Assembly: GCF_004801295.1 (NCBI RefSeq)
Contig: NZ_SSOC01000004.1
Location: 62,001-126,000, forward strand
Direction of reading: 5' to 3'
DNA: 64,000 nucleotides
Source: Pseudothauera nasutitermitis
Lineage (GTDB): Bacteria > Pseudomonadota > Gammaproteobacteria > Burkholderiales > Rhodocyclaceae
In this document: one piece after another, positions 38,364 through 48,140 of the stretch
Position numbering within the stretch: the stretch's first letter is position 1
Layout: the number at the start of each line of letters is the position of its first letter
Position numbers and translations under genes: made by a program
The notes under the pieces: model-generated
What the model saw: only the letters and a program-made list of their open reading frames with translations
Told to the model about the DNA's origin: nothing
Databases searched by the model: none

Positions 38364-39284
38364 ATGGCACTGCAATCGCTAGACATCAAGCGTCGCTCGG
38401 CGACCACCACGCCCTCTCCCCAGGTCCGGCAGACGCTGGAGGTCGCCAAGCTCATCGACGTGTCCGCCTGCATCGGCTGCAAGGCCTGCCAGGCGGCGTG
38501 CATGGAGTGGAACGACATCCGCGACGAAGTGGGCACCAACGTCGGGGTGTACGACAACCCCAGCGACCTCACTGCCAACCAGTGGACGGTGATGCGCTTC
38601 AATGAAGTCGAGACCGCCGACGGCGGCCTGGAGTGGCTGATCCGCAAGGACGGCTGCATGCACTGCGAGGATCCGGGCTGCCTCAAGGCCTGCCCCGCCC
38701 CTGGTGCGATCATCCAGTACAGCAACGGCATCGTCGACTTCCACGAAGAGCACTGCATCGGCTGCGGCTACTGCATCACCGGCTGTCCGTTCAACGTGCC
38801 GCGCATCTCCAAGAAGGACGGCAAGGCCTACAAGTGCACCCTGTGCTCCGACCGCGTCGCGGTCGGCCAGGCGCCGGCGTGCGCCAAGGTCTGCCCGACC
38901 GGCGCCATCCAGTTCGGCTCCAAGGAGAAGATGAAGGAGTACGCGGAGACGCGCATCACCGATCTGAAGGAGCGCGGCTTCGACAACGCTGGCCTGTACG
39001 ACCCCGCCGGGGTGGGCGGCACGCACGTCATGTACGTGCTGCACCACGCCGACCAGCCGGGCCTGTACAACGGCCTGCCGAAGGATCCGGCGATCAGCCC
39101 GATGGTCAGTGTGTGGAAGGGCGTCACCAAGCCGCTGGCCATGGCCGCACTGGGCGCCGCGGCGCTGGGCAGCCTGTTCCATTACGTCATGAAGGGCCCC
39201 AACGAAGTCTCGAAGGAGCTCGAGGACGAGATGGAGCGTGAAGACGAGCGTCTGCGGGCGCAGGAAAAGGAGGACGTGAAATGA
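38364..39284 (+). CDS. fdnH: Formate dehydrogenase iron-sulfur subunit
   Basis: 306 residues. Four ferredoxin-type Cys clusters ([15 protein letters not shown]...[20 protein letters not shown]...CAKVC) would hold four [4Fe-4S] centres carrying electrons from FdnG to FdnI. One C-terminal membrane helix (about residues 250-272) anchors it. It begins 10 bp after the fdnG stop and its stop overlaps the fdnI start (ATGA). Confidence 0.96.
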   Translation: MALQSLDIKRRSATTTPSPQVRQTLEVAKLIDVSACIGCKACQAACMEWNDIRDEVGTNVGVYDNPSDLTANQWTVMRFNEVETADGGLEWLIRKDGCMHCEDPGCLKACPAPGAIIQYSNGIVDFHEEHCIGCGYCITGCPFNVPRISKKDGKAYKCTLCSDRVAVGQAPACAKVCPTGAIQFGSKEKMKEYAETRITDLKERGFDNAGLYDPAGVGGTHVMYVLHHADQPGLYNGLPKDPAISPMVSVWKGVTKPLAMAALGAAALGSLFHYVMKGPNEVSKELEDEMEREDERLRAQEKEDVK

Positions 39285-39907
39285 TCCGCAACCCACGCGA
39301 CATTCAGCGTTACAACGCCTCGGAACGCGCCAACCACTGGATCGTCGGCATCTGCTTCATCCTGCTGGCGCTGTCCGGACTGGCCTTCTTCCACCCGGCC
39401 TTCTTCCCGCTCACCCAGCTGTTCGGCAGCCCGACCTGGGCGCGCATCCTGCACCCCTACATCGGGGTGGTGATGGCCTTCTTCTTCCTCATCATGGCGC
39501 TGCGCTTCGCTCGCCTCAACTTCATCCACAAGCAGGACATCGAGTGGCTGAAGCGGGTCGGCGAGATGGTCAACGGCGACGACCACAACATGCCGGAACA
39601 GGGCAAGTACAACGGCGGCCAGAAGGTGCTGTTCTGGGGGCTGGTGATCGGCATGCTGCTGATCACCGTTTCCGGCGTGCTGATGTGGCGCAGCTGGGTG
39701 GCGGTGCCGGTCGGCGTGGTGCGTGCGGCCTCGGTCGTACATGCCGGCGCCGCCGTGTTCATGATCGGCCTGATCATCATGCACGTGTATGCCGCCATCT
39801 GGACCCGCGGCACCATCCGCGCCATGCTGTACGGCACGGTGACGCGCGCCTGGGCCAAGCAGCACCACCGCGTCTGGTATCGCCAGATCACCGGCGACAA
39901 GCGCTGA
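39281..39907 (+). CDS. fdnI: Formate dehydrogenase cytochrome b556 subunit
   Basis: 208 residues with four membrane helices (near residues 20-40, 55-75, 115-135 and 150-175). Histidines in the helices ([36 protein letters not shown]) would bind two haems b and pass electrons to menaquinone or ubiquinone in the inner membrane. Translationally coupled to fdnH. A strong GC-rich hairpin lies 36 bp downstream. Confidence 0.95.
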   Translation: MIRNPRDIQRYNASERANHWIVGICFILLALSGLAFFHPAFFPLTQLFGSPTWARILHPYIGVVMAFFFLIMALRFARLNFIHKQDIEWLKRVGEMVNGDDHNMPEQGKYNGGQKVLFWGLVIGMLLITVSGVLMWRSWVAVPVGVVRAASVVHAGAAVFMIGLIIMHVYAAIWTRGTIRAMLYGTVTRAWAKQHHRVWYRQITGDKR

Positions 39908-39942
39908 ACCCGCCGGACGGCGCAAAAGGCCGGCGAAGGCGC

Positions 39943-39973
39943 GGGCGGAACGGGCTTCCTGCCCGTTCCGCCC
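39943..39973. other. Strong GC-rich hairpin between fdnI and fdhE
   Basis: GGGCGGAACGGGC and GCCCGTTCCGCCC form a perfect 13-bp stem around TTCCT. No T-run follows. It could separate expression of the structural genes from fdhE/selA by partial termination, or stabilise the upstream mRNA. Confidence 0.55.
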
Positions 39974-40043
39974 CGCCTTCGGTCATTTCGCCGTCCGTAC
40001 CCTGAAACGGCCCGGCTCGCGCCGGGCCGCACTGGAAGGCTTC

Positions 40044-40985
40044 ATGAGTTTCGACACCACCCAGAATCCGCTTGCCGGCGTGGGCCAGATCAACCCCGGC
40101 GAAAAGCCGGCCGACGTCCATCCACCGGTACGCCCGGCGGTATTCGCCGACCGCGCCCGCCGTTTCGATGCGCTGGCCGCCGGGCACGCCCTGGGCGACT
40201 ACCTGCGCCTGCTCGGGCGCATCAGCGCGCTGCAGCACGAGTGCCTGCGCGATCACCCCGCAGTTGCCCTGCCGACGGCCGATGCGCTGGCGCGCGCGCT
40301 GGAATTCAGCATGCCGCCGGTGCCGGTCACCGGCTGGCCGCGCGACCCGGCATGGCGCACGCACCTCAAGCACATCGTCGCCGGCCTGCGCACCGATGCC
40401 ACGCCGGCGGTCGCCGCCGTGCTTGATGCCATCGACGCCGCCGACGAGGCCGAACTCGAACGCCTGGCCGATGCCGTGCTGGCCGCCGACTACGCGGTCG
40501 AGGGCGCCGCCGGCCGGCTGCCGCTGATCGCCGCCGCGCTGCAGGTGTATTGGACCCACATGGCCTGCGCGCCCGAACTGGCCGGCCTCAAGCGCCTAGA
40601 CGTGGACAACGTCTGCCCGTGCTGCGGCAGCCTGCCGGTCACCAGCGTGCTGCGCATCGGTTACGAGGTGGCCAATCTGCGCTACCTGCACTGCTCGATC
40701 TGCAATACCGAATGGAATCTGACGCGCGCCCGGTGCGTGAGCTGCGGCGAACTGCAGAAAATCTCCTACCGCCATATCGAAGGCAGCCAGGGCAGCGTGC
40801 GCGCCGAATGCTGCGAGGCCTGCCACGGCTACCTGAAGATCGTCCAGCAGGACAAGGATCCGCTGGTCGACCCGGTGGCCGACGATCTCGCCAGCCTGAC
40901 CCTGGACCTCCTGGTCGACGAGGCCGGTTTCGAACGCACCGGCCCGAATCCGTTGTTCATTCCGGGCAATACCGGAGAGGCATGA
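40044..40985 (+). CDS. fdhE: Formate dehydrogenase accessory protein FdhE
   Basis: 313 residues. The C-terminal half carries rubredoxin-like Cys pairs (CPCCGSLP, CSICNTEW, CVSCGE, CCEACHG) that bind metal, as in E. coli FdhE, a cytoplasmic protein needed for activity of Tat-exported formate dehydrogenases. It lies in the same direction as fdnGHI and before selA, fitting a common maturation role. Confidence 0.93.
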   Translation: MSFDTTQNPLAGVGQINPGEKPADVHPPVRPAVFADRARRFDALAAGHALGDYLRLLGRISALQHECLRDHPAVALPTADALARALEFSMPPVPVTGWPRDPAWRTHLKHIVAGLRTDATPAVAAVLDAIDAADEAELERLADAVLAADYAVEGAAGRLPLIAAALQVYWTHMACAPELAGLKRLDVDNVCPCCGSLPVTSVLRIGYEVANLRYLHCSICNTEWNLTRARCVSCGELQKISYRHIEGSQGSVRAECCEACHGYLKIVQQDKDPLVDPVADDLASLTLDLLVDEAGFERTGPNPLFIPGNTGEA

Positions 40986-41101
40986 TCCGCAGGGCGGTCC
41001 GTGAGGACCGCCCTTGAGCCGCCGGCCGAGCCGTGTCTAGACTGCAAGGACGCGACTCGGTCCAGTTTTTCGACCTGACTGCCCGGTACGGGCGTAGGCC
41101 A

Positions 41102-42562
41102 ATGAAAACGCATTCTTCCGCACCCTCGTCCGCCGATCCGGCGGACCGTCCGAACCCGGCGCCCGGCGGGGCGCTGTCCTCCCTTCCCGCCGTGGATCGC
41201 CTGCTCGGCGACCCGCGTCTGCAGCAGGCGATTGCCGAGCACGGCCGCGCACCGGCCGTCGAAGCCGCGCGCAAGACGCTGGCCGCTGCCCGCATGGAGA
41301 TGCGCGCAGGCGCCCCGGCACCCGGCGCCGAGGCGCTGGCCGCCGCCGTGCTGCAAACGCTGGAAGCCAGCGTTCGGCCCAGGCTGCGCCGCGTGTTCAA
41401 TCTCACCGGCACTGTGCTGCACACCAACCTGGGCCGCGCCACGCTGCCCGAGGAAGCCGTCGCCGCCATGGTCGAGGCCGCCCGCCACCCCTGCGCGCTG
41501 GAATACGACATCGACTCCGGCGGGCGCGGCGACCGTGACGACCTGGTCAGCGAACTGCTGTGCGAACTCACCGGCGCCGAAGCCGCCACCGTGGTCAACA
41601 ACAACGCTGCCGCCGTCTTCCTGCTGCTCAACACCCTGGCGCAGCGCAAGGAAGTGGTGGTGTCGCGCGGCGAACTGGTGGAAATCGGCGGCGCCTTCCG
41701 CGTGCCGGACATCATGAAGCGCGCCGGGGCGAAGCTGGTTGAAGTGGGCTGCACCAACCGCACCCACGCGCGTGACTTCGAAGAAGCCATCGGCCCGCGC
41801 ACCGGCCTGCTGATGAAGGTGCATACCAGCAACTACGCGGTGGAAGGCTTCACCAAGGCGGTGGAGCAGGCCGAACTGGCCGCCATCGCCCACGCCCACA
41901 ACCTCCCCTTCGTCGAGGATCTCGGCTCCGGCACGCTCACCGGGCTGGAAGCCTGGGGCCTGCCGCACGAACCCACGCCGCGCGAGGCCATCGCCGCCGG
42001 CGCCGATCTGGTCACCTTCTCCGGCGACAAACTGCTCGGCGGCCCGCAGGCCGGCATCCTGGTCGGGCGCAAGGACTTGATCGCCAGGATCAAGAAGAAC
42101 CCGCTCAAGCGCGCGCTGCGCGTCGGCAAGATCACCCTGGCCGGGCTGGAGGCGGTGCTGCGCCTGTACCGCGACCCGGATCGCCTGCCCGAGCGCCTGG
42201 AAACCCTGCGCCTGCTCACCCGCGCGCAAGACGACATCCACGCCCAGGCGGAACGCCTGAAGCCCGCCTTCGCCAGCGCGTTGGTCGGCTGGCCGGTGGA
42301 GGTCGCCGTGGAGGCCATGCGCTCGCAGATCGGCTCCGGCAGCCTGCCGGTGGACCGCCTGCCCTCCGCAGGCCTGGTGTGTCGCCCGCACAAAAAAGGC
42401 GGCGCGCTCAACCGCCTGGAAAAAGCCCTGCGCGCGCTGCCGGTGCCGGTGGTCGGGCGCATCGCCGACAACGCCCTGTGGCTGGATCTGCGCTGCCTGC
42501 GCGCGGCGGACGAAAACGAATTCGCGGCGCAGTGTGCCGGGCTCGCCACGGCGGGCAAGTAA
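41102..42562 (+). CDS. selA: L-seryl-tRNA(Sec) selenium transferase
   Basis: 486 residues. A PLP-dependent enzyme with the PLP lysine in [14 protein letters not shown] (Lys310) and the conserved [14 protein letters not shown] and [13 protein letters not shown] segments. It converts Ser-tRNA(Sec) to Sec-tRNA(Sec) using selenophosphate, enabling UGA decoding in fdnG. The Met at 41102 fits the family length; the frame is open to 41033. selB usually follows selA but is replaced here by a flavoprotein and a transporter. Confidence 0.96.
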   Translation: MKTHSSAPSSADPADRPNPAPGGALSSLPAVDRLLGDPRLQQAIAEHGRAPAVEAARKTLAAARMEMRAGAPAPGAEALAAAVLQTLEASVRPRLRRVFNLTGTVLHTNLGRATLPEEAVAAMVEAARHPCALEYDIDSGGRGDRDDLVSELLCELTGAEAATVVNNNAAAVFLLLNTLAQRKEVVVSRGELVEIGGAFRVPDIMKRAGAKLVEVGCTNRTHARDFEEAIGPRTGLLMKVHTSNYAVEGFTKAVEQAELAAIAHAHNLPFVEDLGSGTLTGLEAWGLPHEPTPREAIAAGADLVTFSGDKLLGGPQAGILVGRKDLIARIKKNPLKRALRVGKITLAGLEAVLRLYRDPDRLPERLETLRLLTRAQDDIHAQAERLKPAFASALVGWPVEVAVEAMRSQIGSGSLPVDRLPSAGLVCRPHKKGGALNRLEKALRALPVPVVGRIADNALWLDLRCLRAADENEFAAQCAGLATAGK

Positions 42563-42614
42563 GCGACAACGAATGCCTTCGGCCGCCCCCGCGGCCGGGT
42601 GCTCCGGGCACATC

Positions 42615-42636
42615 CGGCCGATCCGCGTATCGGCCG
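42615..42636. other. Hairpin downstream of selA
   Basis: CGGCCGAT and ATCGGCCG form a perfect 8-bp stem around CCGCGT, 52 bp after the selA stop. No T-run; possible weak terminator. Confidence 0.35.
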
Positions 42637-42694
42637 CCCGGCCGGCGGCCTGCGTGCCGCCAGACAACGGGCCCGCTCATGGGCCTGCATTAAA

Positions 42695-42717
42695 CCCCGG
42701 CGACTTCCGCGCCGGGG
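42695..42717. other. Hairpin in the leader of the flavoprotein gene
   Basis: CCCCGGCG and CGCCGGGG form a perfect 8-bp stem around a 7-base loop, ending 30 bp before the start codon of the flavoprotein gene. It could be an mRNA-leader element. Confidence 0.35.
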
Positions 42718-42747
42718 TGGCTGACCACAACATCGGGAGGAAGAGCA

Positions 42748-44136
42748 ATGAGCAAACGGTACGACGCCTCGCGCAGGCGTTTCCTGGCCGCGGGCGGCGC
42801 CATCGCCACGGCATCGGCCGCAGCCGCGGCCGCCGGGCCGGCACTGGCCCAATCCGCCGCCGCGCCGGCTGCCAGCCCCACGCTGCCGCCGCTGGTGGGG
42901 CGCCGCACGGATGCCCTGCTGGCGCGCGGCAAGGCGCGCCGGGTGGTGATCTGCGGCGGCGGCTGGGGCGGGGTGACCGCCGCGCGCTACCTGCGCCAGA
43001 GCGCACCGCAGCTCGAAGTGGTGCTGCTGGAACGCAATCCGGTGTTCTTCTCCTGCCCGATGAGCAACAAGTGGCTGGTGAACATCATGGATGCCGACTA
43101 CCTCACCAAGGACTACCTGAAAGTCTCCGAGGAACAGGGCTACCGCTTCATCCAGACCGAGATCCTCGAGATCGAACGCGACACCAAGCGGGTCATCACC
43201 GCCGCCGGCGCGCTGGACTACGACTACCTGATCCTCTCGCCGGGCATCCGCTACAACTACGAAGCCTGGTTCGGCAACGACCGGCGCGCGGCGGAAGCCA
43301 CGCGCGCGCGCTTCCCGGCGGCCTACATCCCCAGCGCCGAGCACTTCCGCCTCAAGCAGGCCATCCACGACTTCAAGGGCGGCGACCTGGTGATGACGCT
43401 GCCGCCCCCGCCGCAGCGCTGCCCGCCCAGCCCCTACGAGCGCGCCTGCCTGATCGCCGCGCTGTTCAAGGCCAGGAAGCTCAACGCCCGGGTGGTCATC
43501 CTCGACCACAAGGACGACGTGCGCCCCATCGGCCCCGGCTTCAAGGCGGCCTTCCAGGAGCTGTATAAGGACATCATCACCTACGTGCCCAACGCCCATG
43601 TGAAGGAGGTCGACCCCTTCAACAAGCGCATCAAGACCGCCGCGGGGGATTTCGACTTCGAGCACGCCATCCTGATGGCCCCGCACCAGGCCGGCGATCT
43701 GGCGTGGAAGGCCGGCGTGGTGGGCAAGTCCCCGCTGGGCGGGCTGGACGGCTGGGCCAACGTCGATCCGCTGTTCCTCAACGACCGCAACGACCCGGAC
43801 GTGTACGTCATCGGCGACGCGGTGGGCTTCGTCTCCCCGCAATTCGCCTTCTACCCCAAGGCCGGGCACGTGGCCAACCGCCACGCGCGCATCGTCGCCA
43901 GGTACATCGCCGAGCGCGAAGCCGGGCGCGATCCGGCTCACGATCTGCCCAACAACCTGTGCTACATGATGGTCAGCACCGACCCGCAGGAAGCCATCTC
44001 GGTGCAGTTCGACTACAAGATCAACGAACAGGGCGTGATCGAGCAGACCCAGTGGGACTTCAACCAGCGCAAGCCGGAGACCGTCAGCGACGACTTCGAG
44101 TGGGCGCGCATCATCTACGGCGACATGTTCGGCTGA
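42748..44136 (+). CDS. Tat-exported FAD-dependent oxidoreductase, flavocytochrome c sulfide dehydrogenase-like
   Basis: 462 residues. Tat signal (SRRRFLAAGG) with cleavage near Ala34. The FAD-binding Rossmann motif is VVICGGGWGGVTAARYL (about 66-82) and the second FAD motif is YVIGDAVG (about 353-360). Cys225 (RCPPSPYERA) and Cys405 (NNLCYM) correspond in context to the redox disulfide of flavocytochrome c sulfide dehydrogenase (FccB). No cytochrome partner (FccA) is next to it. Its place between selA and a putative selenium-oxyanion transporter suggests a role in periplasmic sulfur or selenium redox chemistry, but the substrate is not established. Well-placed GGGAGGAAG ribosome site. Confidence 0.8.
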   Translation: MSKRYDASRRRFLAAGGAIATASAAAAAAGPALAQSAAAPAASPTLPPLVGRRTDALLARGKARRVVICGGGWGGVTAARYLRQSAPQLEVVLLERNPVFFSCPMSNKWLVNIMDADYLTKDYLKVSEEQGYRFIQTEILEIERDTKRVITAAGALDYDYLILSPGIRYNYEAWFGNDRRAAEATRARFPAAYIPSAEHFRLKQAIHDFKGGDLVMTLPPPPQRCPPSPYERACLIAALFKARKLNARVVILDHKDDVRPIGPGFKAAFQELYKDIITYVPNAHVKEVDPFNKRIKTAAGDFDFEHAILMAPHQAGDLAWKAGVVGKSPLGGLDGWANVDPLFLNDRNDPDVYVIGDAVGFVSPQFAFYPKAGHVANRHARIVARYIAEREAGRDPAHDLPNNLCYMMVSTDPQEAISVQFDYKINEQGVIEQTQWDFNQRKPETVSDDFEWARIIYGDMFG

Positions 44137-44260
44137 GCCCATTCGCCGGTCCCGCCCCCACCGGGCGTGGACCGGCGGTGCCATCTCCGCCTCGTTTCCG
44201 GGGCGGCCATAACAAGGCGGTCTTGCCGGCCGCCATGCAATGTTCCAAGGAGAGACACCC

Positions 44261-45187
44261 ATGCAAAAGACCCTTTCCGCCCCGCGCCGGGGCTTCGTCC
44301 TGGGCGCCGCCGCGCTCGCCGTCGGCGCCGCGCTCGGCCTGGCCTCCGCCCCGGCGGCGGCCCAGCAGGCGCCGGCCAAGCTGATCATCACCGCCATCCC
44401 GGACGACGGCGACGCCGACCGCATGCGCGAGAACTTCGGCGCGCTGGCCCGCCATCTGGGCAAGGCCGTCGGCATTCCGGTCGAATACATGCACGTGGAG
44501 AACTACGCCGCCTCGGTGACCGCGCTGGCCACCGGGCGCGCGCACATCGCCTGGCTGGGCGCGGTGACCACCGCGCAGGCGCGCATGCAGATGGGCGACG
44601 GCCTTACCATCCTCGGCTGCCGCGACATCGACAAGGGCTTCGTCAGCTACTTCATTGCCAACCCGGCCACCGGGCTGGGCACCGTGGCCGACCTCGGCGA
44701 ACTCGCCAAGACCGCCCAGGGCAAGGGCTGGACCTTCACCTTCGGCAGCAAGAGCAGCACCTCCGGCCACATGATGCCGCGCAAGTACTTCATGGATCAG
44801 AGCGGCACCACGCCGGAGCGCGTGTTCCGCACCGTGGCCTACTCCGGCAGCCACGACGTGGTGATGCAGATGGTGGCCGACGGCACCTACAACGTGGGCG
44901 CGCTCAACTACGCCTCGTGGGACAAGGCCGCCGACGACCTGAAGGCGCGCGCGCCCATCATCTACAAGACGCCGCCCTACACCAACTACGCGGTCACCGC
45001 GCGCGCCGACCTCGGCCCCGAACTGCTCGGCAAGCTGCGCGCCGCGCTGCTCGCGGTGGATGGCAGCACGCCGGAAGGCGCGGCGGTGCTGAAGTACCTG
45101 AAGGCCGGCAAATTCATCGAAGCCGACATCTCCGAATGGCAGGGCTATGTGGACCTGCTGGAATCGGGCATCGACATCGGCGGCTGA
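44261..45187 (+). CDS. PhnD-type ABC transporter substrate-binding protein (putative selenium oxyanion or phosphonate)
   Basis: 308 residues with an N-terminal export signal (APRRGFVLGAAALAVGAALGLA, cleaved near AAAQQ). The mature part matches phosphonate/oxyanion binding proteins of the PhnD family (LIITAIPDDGDADRM, FGSKSSTSGHMMPRKYF, VGALNYASWD). The start at 44261 follows an AAGGAGA site; an ATG at 44240 lies before that site. Homologous systems near selenium genes are annotated as putative selenate transporters; here the neighbour selA and the selenoprotein FdnG favour that, though phosphonate or phosphite remains possible. Confidence 0.82.
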   Translation: MQKTLSAPRRGFVLGAAALAVGAALGLASAPAAAQQAPAKLIITAIPDDGDADRMRENFGALARHLGKAVGIPVEYMHVENYAASVTALATGRAHIAWLGAVTTAQARMQMGDGLTILGCRDIDKGFVSYFIANPATGLGTVADLGELAKTAQGKGWTFTFGSKSSTSGHMMPRKYFMDQSGTTPERVFRTVAYSGSHDVVMQMVADGTYNVGALNYASWDKAADDLKARAPIIYKTPPYTNYAVTARADLGPELLGKLRAALLAVDGSTPEGAAVLKYLKAGKFIEADISEWQGYVDLLESGIDIGG

Positions 45188-45249
45188 TGCAGCGCCCCGC
45201 CCGCCGCCGGCCAGGGCGCCGGTGGCGGGCGCCTGACAGGATTTCCGCA

Positions 45250-46059
45250 ATGAATGCACCCAGCCCCGCCGCGCCCGCCGCGGCGCCGGTCCGCGTCGAG
45301 CAGGCCGCCGTGGCCTACGGCGCGCGCCGCGTGCTCGACGGCATCGATCTCAGCATCGCGCCGGGCGAGCGCGTGGCGGTCATCGGCCCTTCCGGCGCCG
45401 GCAAGACCACGCTGTTCCGCCTGATCGCCGGCCTGGTCAAGCCGGCCGAAGGCCGCGTGCATACGCTCGGGCGCGACACCGCCGCGCTGGCCGGCCGCCG
45501 TCTCGCCCGCCTGCGCCGCGAGGTCGGCTTCCTGCACCAGCAGGACAACCTGGTACCCCAGTTGCGCGTGGTGCACAACGTGCTGATGGGCCGCCTGGGG
45601 CACTGGTGGCTGCCGCGCGCGCTGCTCTCGCTGCTGTGGCCGCAGGACATCGGGCGCGCCCGTGCGGCGCTGGCCCGCGTGGAACTGGCAGACAAGCTGT
45701 GGGCGCTGCCCGACGAACTCTCCGGCGGCCAGCAGCAGCGCGTCGCCGTGGCCCGCCTGATGGTGCAGCAGCCGCGCCTGGTGCTGGCCGACGAGCCGGT
45801 CAGCGCGCTCGATCTGCGCCTGGGGCGCGAGATCATCGCCCTGCTGTGCGGCATGGCGGCGCGCGACGGCGTGACCTTGCTGGTCAATCTGCACACCCTG
45901 GACCTGCTGCAAGGCCATTTCGACCGCGTGGTCGCGCTGCGCGCCGGGCAGCTGTTCTGGCAGGGCGCGCCTGCGCAGATCAGCCAGCACCTGCTGCGCG
46001 AACTGTACGGCGCCGAATACCGCGCCCTGCATCTGGACGAGATGGAGCTGCCGGCATGA
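45250..46059 (+). CDS. PhnC-type ABC transporter ATP-binding protein
   Basis: 269 residues. Walker A GPSGAGKTT, signature LSGGQQQRVAVAR and Walker B LVLADEPVSALD are all present, as in PhnC-like import ATPases. It would power uptake by the binding protein upstream and the permease downstream. The ATG at 45250 gives the normal family length; the frame runs open far upstream but through the binding-protein gene. Confidence 0.9.
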   Translation: MNAPSPAAPAAAPVRVEQAAVAYGARRVLDGIDLSIAPGERVAVIGPSGAGKTTLFRLIAGLVKPAEGRVHTLGRDTAALAGRRLARLRREVGFLHQQDNLVPQLRVVHNVLMGRLGHWWLPRALLSLLWPQDIGRARAALARVELADKLWALPDELSGGQQQRVAVARLMVQQPRLVLADEPVSALDLRLGREIIALLCGMAARDGVTLLVNLHTLDLLQGHFDRVVALRAGQLFWQGAPAQISQHLLRELYGAEYRALHLDEMELPA

Positions 46060-46084
46060 ATACCGCCGCGCCGGGGATGGCACG

Positions 46085-48088
46085 GTGAACACGCTGGCCC
46101 TGCCCTCCGCCGCACACTACGGCAAGCGTCCGCTCGGCCATTTCTATGCTTTGCTGGCGCTGTTGCTCGCCGTGCTGGCCGCCTTCTTCGCCGCCGAATG
46201 GGACTGGGCGGCGCTCACCGACGCCGAACGCCGCGCCCAGGCCGCCGCGCGCATCGGCGCCTGGCTCACCGCCTTCGCGCAGCCCGATCTGTCCGCCGGA
46301 TTCCTGCGCCATGCGTGGGATCTGACCCTGCAGACCCTGTCCGCCGCCGTGCTCGGCACCGCGCTGGCGGTGCTGTTCGCCTGGCCGCTGGCCATGGGCG
46401 CCAGCCGCGCGGTGTGTGTGGGCGAGGAACACGGGCGCTTCGCGCGCGGGTGGTGGCGGCATTTTCCGCTGCGCTCGCCGGCCGCGCTGCTGTGCGCCGC
46501 CTGCCGGCTGCTGCAGGACATCCTGCGCGCGGTACCGGACTTCGTCTGGGCCATCATCCTGGTCGCCATGATCGGCCTGGGGCCCCTCACCGGCGCGCTG
46601 GCGCTGGCGCTCAACATCACCGGCATCCTCGCCAAGGTGTACAGCGAACTGTGGGACGGCGTGGACGAATCGCGCTACGCCCAGGTGCGCAGCCTGGGCG
46701 GCGGGCGCCTGGCCACCTTCCTGTACGGCATCCGCCCGCTGGCCGCGCGCAACGTGCTGTCCTTCACCCTGATGCGCGCGGAATGCGCGATCCGCAACGC
46801 CGCGGTGATCGGCGCCGTGGGCGGCGGCGGGCTGGGCTCGGAAATCTGGTACCAGATCCGCTTCGGCGCCTGGGACAAGGTGAGCACCTTGATCCTGTTC
46901 ACCCTGCTGCTCACGCTCACCGCCGACCTCGCCAGCAACTACGTGCGCCGCCAGTTGCGCGGCGAGGCGGCGCGGGCCGGCGGCGGGGCCGCGCCGGTGG
47001 TGTGCACGGGCGTCGGCTCCGCCGTGGGCGAGACGGCGGCGAACCGCCCGCAGGCCACGTCAGCGCCCGCTGCCCCGGTGGCCGCCCGTCCGCCGCTGCG
47101 CCCCTGGCTGGCCGCCGGCTTCGTCGCCTTGGTCGCCGCCTGGTCCATCTGGTTCATGGGCTGGGGCAACCATGCCGGCGACAACGGCGCGCCGCGCAAC
47201 CACCTCGCCCCGGCGACCGAACTGTTTACCGGGCAGGCCTGGCAGAACCTGCGCTTCTTCGAGCGTCTGCTGGCGCCGGAACTCGATCTGCCCGCCATCG
47301 GCCTGGGCGACCCCGCCAAGGCCGAAGCGCGCGCCGCGCAGGGCAAGGCGGTGGACCTGTTCGCGCAGTACGGCCCGGCACAATTCTGGCAAGCGGCGGC
47401 CTGGGCCGCCTGGCAGGAGGAACTGCGCAAATGGTTCGTCTGGCGCGTGGTGGAGTCCGCCGCCGTGCCGCTGGCCATCGCCGTGGTCGGCACCGTGCTG
47501 GGCGTGGGCGCGGCCATCCTGCTCACCTACCCGCACTCGGCCAGCTTCCAGCTCCATGCGCAGCGCTTCACCGGCGAAGCCCCCGGCCCCTGGCGGCGTC
47601 TCCAGCGCGCCGTGCAACTGGCCGCCGCGCGTGCCAGCGCAATGGTCGCGCGCGGCGTGCCGGAAGTCATGTGGGCCTTCCTGTTCATCGCCTTCTTCGG
47701 CCCCGGCCTGGTGGCCGGCACGCTGGCCATCGCCGTGCACACCCTGGGCGTGCTCACCCGCGTGTTCGGCGAAGCCATCGACAACCAGCCGTTGCGCCGC
47801 TTCGAACCCACCTGCGGCGCCTCGCGCCCGGCCACCTACGCCGTGGTCGCCGGGCCGCTGGCCTGGCGCGACTGGATGACCTACAGCTTCTTCCAGTTCG
47901 AGAGCAACGTGCGCGCCGCCGTGGTGCTGGGTCTGGTGGGCGTGGGCGGGCTGGGCTTCCAGTTCAGCTTCAACTTCGAGTGGTTCCGCTTCGAGCGCGC
48001 CGGCACCTACCTGATCATGATCATCCTGCTCACGGTGCTCATCGACCGGGGTTCGCGCATGCTGAAGCTGTCGCGCGTGGGGCGGTGA
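46085..48088 (+). CDS. Double-length PhnE-type ABC transporter permease
   Basis: 667 residues from a GTG start, with two complete permease domains in one chain. Each half has membrane helices and a cytoplasmic EAA-type loop (RYAQVRSLGGGRLATFL around residues 196-215; RRFEPTCGASRPATYA in the second half), joined by an Ala/Pro-rich linker (about 295-335). Most PhnE proteins have one domain and act as dimers; here the dimer is fused. It completes the three-gene importer with the PhnD- and PhnC-like genes. Confidence 0.88.
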   Translation: MNTLALPSAAHYGKRPLGHFYALLALLLAVLAAFFAAEWDWAALTDAERRAQAAARIGAWLTAFAQPDLSAGFLRHAWDLTLQTLSAAVLGTALAVLFAWPLAMGASRAVCVGEEHGRFARGWWRHFPLRSPAALLCAACRLLQDILRAVPDFVWAIILVAMIGLGPLTGALALALNITGILAKVYSELWDGVDESRYAQVRSLGGGRLATFLYGIRPLAARNVLSFTLMRAECAIRNAAVIGAVGGGGLGSEIWYQIRFGAWDKVSTLILFTLLLTLTADLASNYVRRQLRGEAARAGGGAAPVVCTGVGSAVGETAANRPQATSAPAAPVAARPPLRPWLAAGFVALVAAWSIWFMGWGNHAGDNGAPRNHLAPATELFTGQAWQNLRFFERLLAPELDLPAIGLGDPAKAEARAAQGKAVDLFAQYGPAQFWQAAAWAAWQEELRKWFVWRVVESAAVPLAIAVVGTVLGVGAAILLTYPHSASFQLHAQRFTGEAPGPWRRLQRAVQLAAARASAMVARGVPEVMWAFLFIAFFGPGLVAGTLAIAVHTLGVLTRVFGEAIDNQPLRRFEPTCGASRPATYAVVAGPLAWRDWMTYSFFQFESNVRAAVVLGLVGVGGLGFQFSFNFEWFRFERAGTYLIMIILLTVLIDRGSRMLKLSRVGR

Positions 48089-48140
48089 GCGGGCGGCCTG
48101 GCGCCCGCCATCCTCGCAAGCAGTGTTCAGGCCGTGCGCT

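Noticed and set aside
42563-42747. Possible tRNA(Sec) gene (selC) after selA
   Set aside because: The hairpins there do not form a cloverleaf and no TTCGA-type T-loop or UCA anticodon arrangement was seen.
46056-46088. Ten-codon open frame between the ATPase and permease genes
   Set aside because: Too short and featureless; at most a coupling leader for the GTG-started permease.
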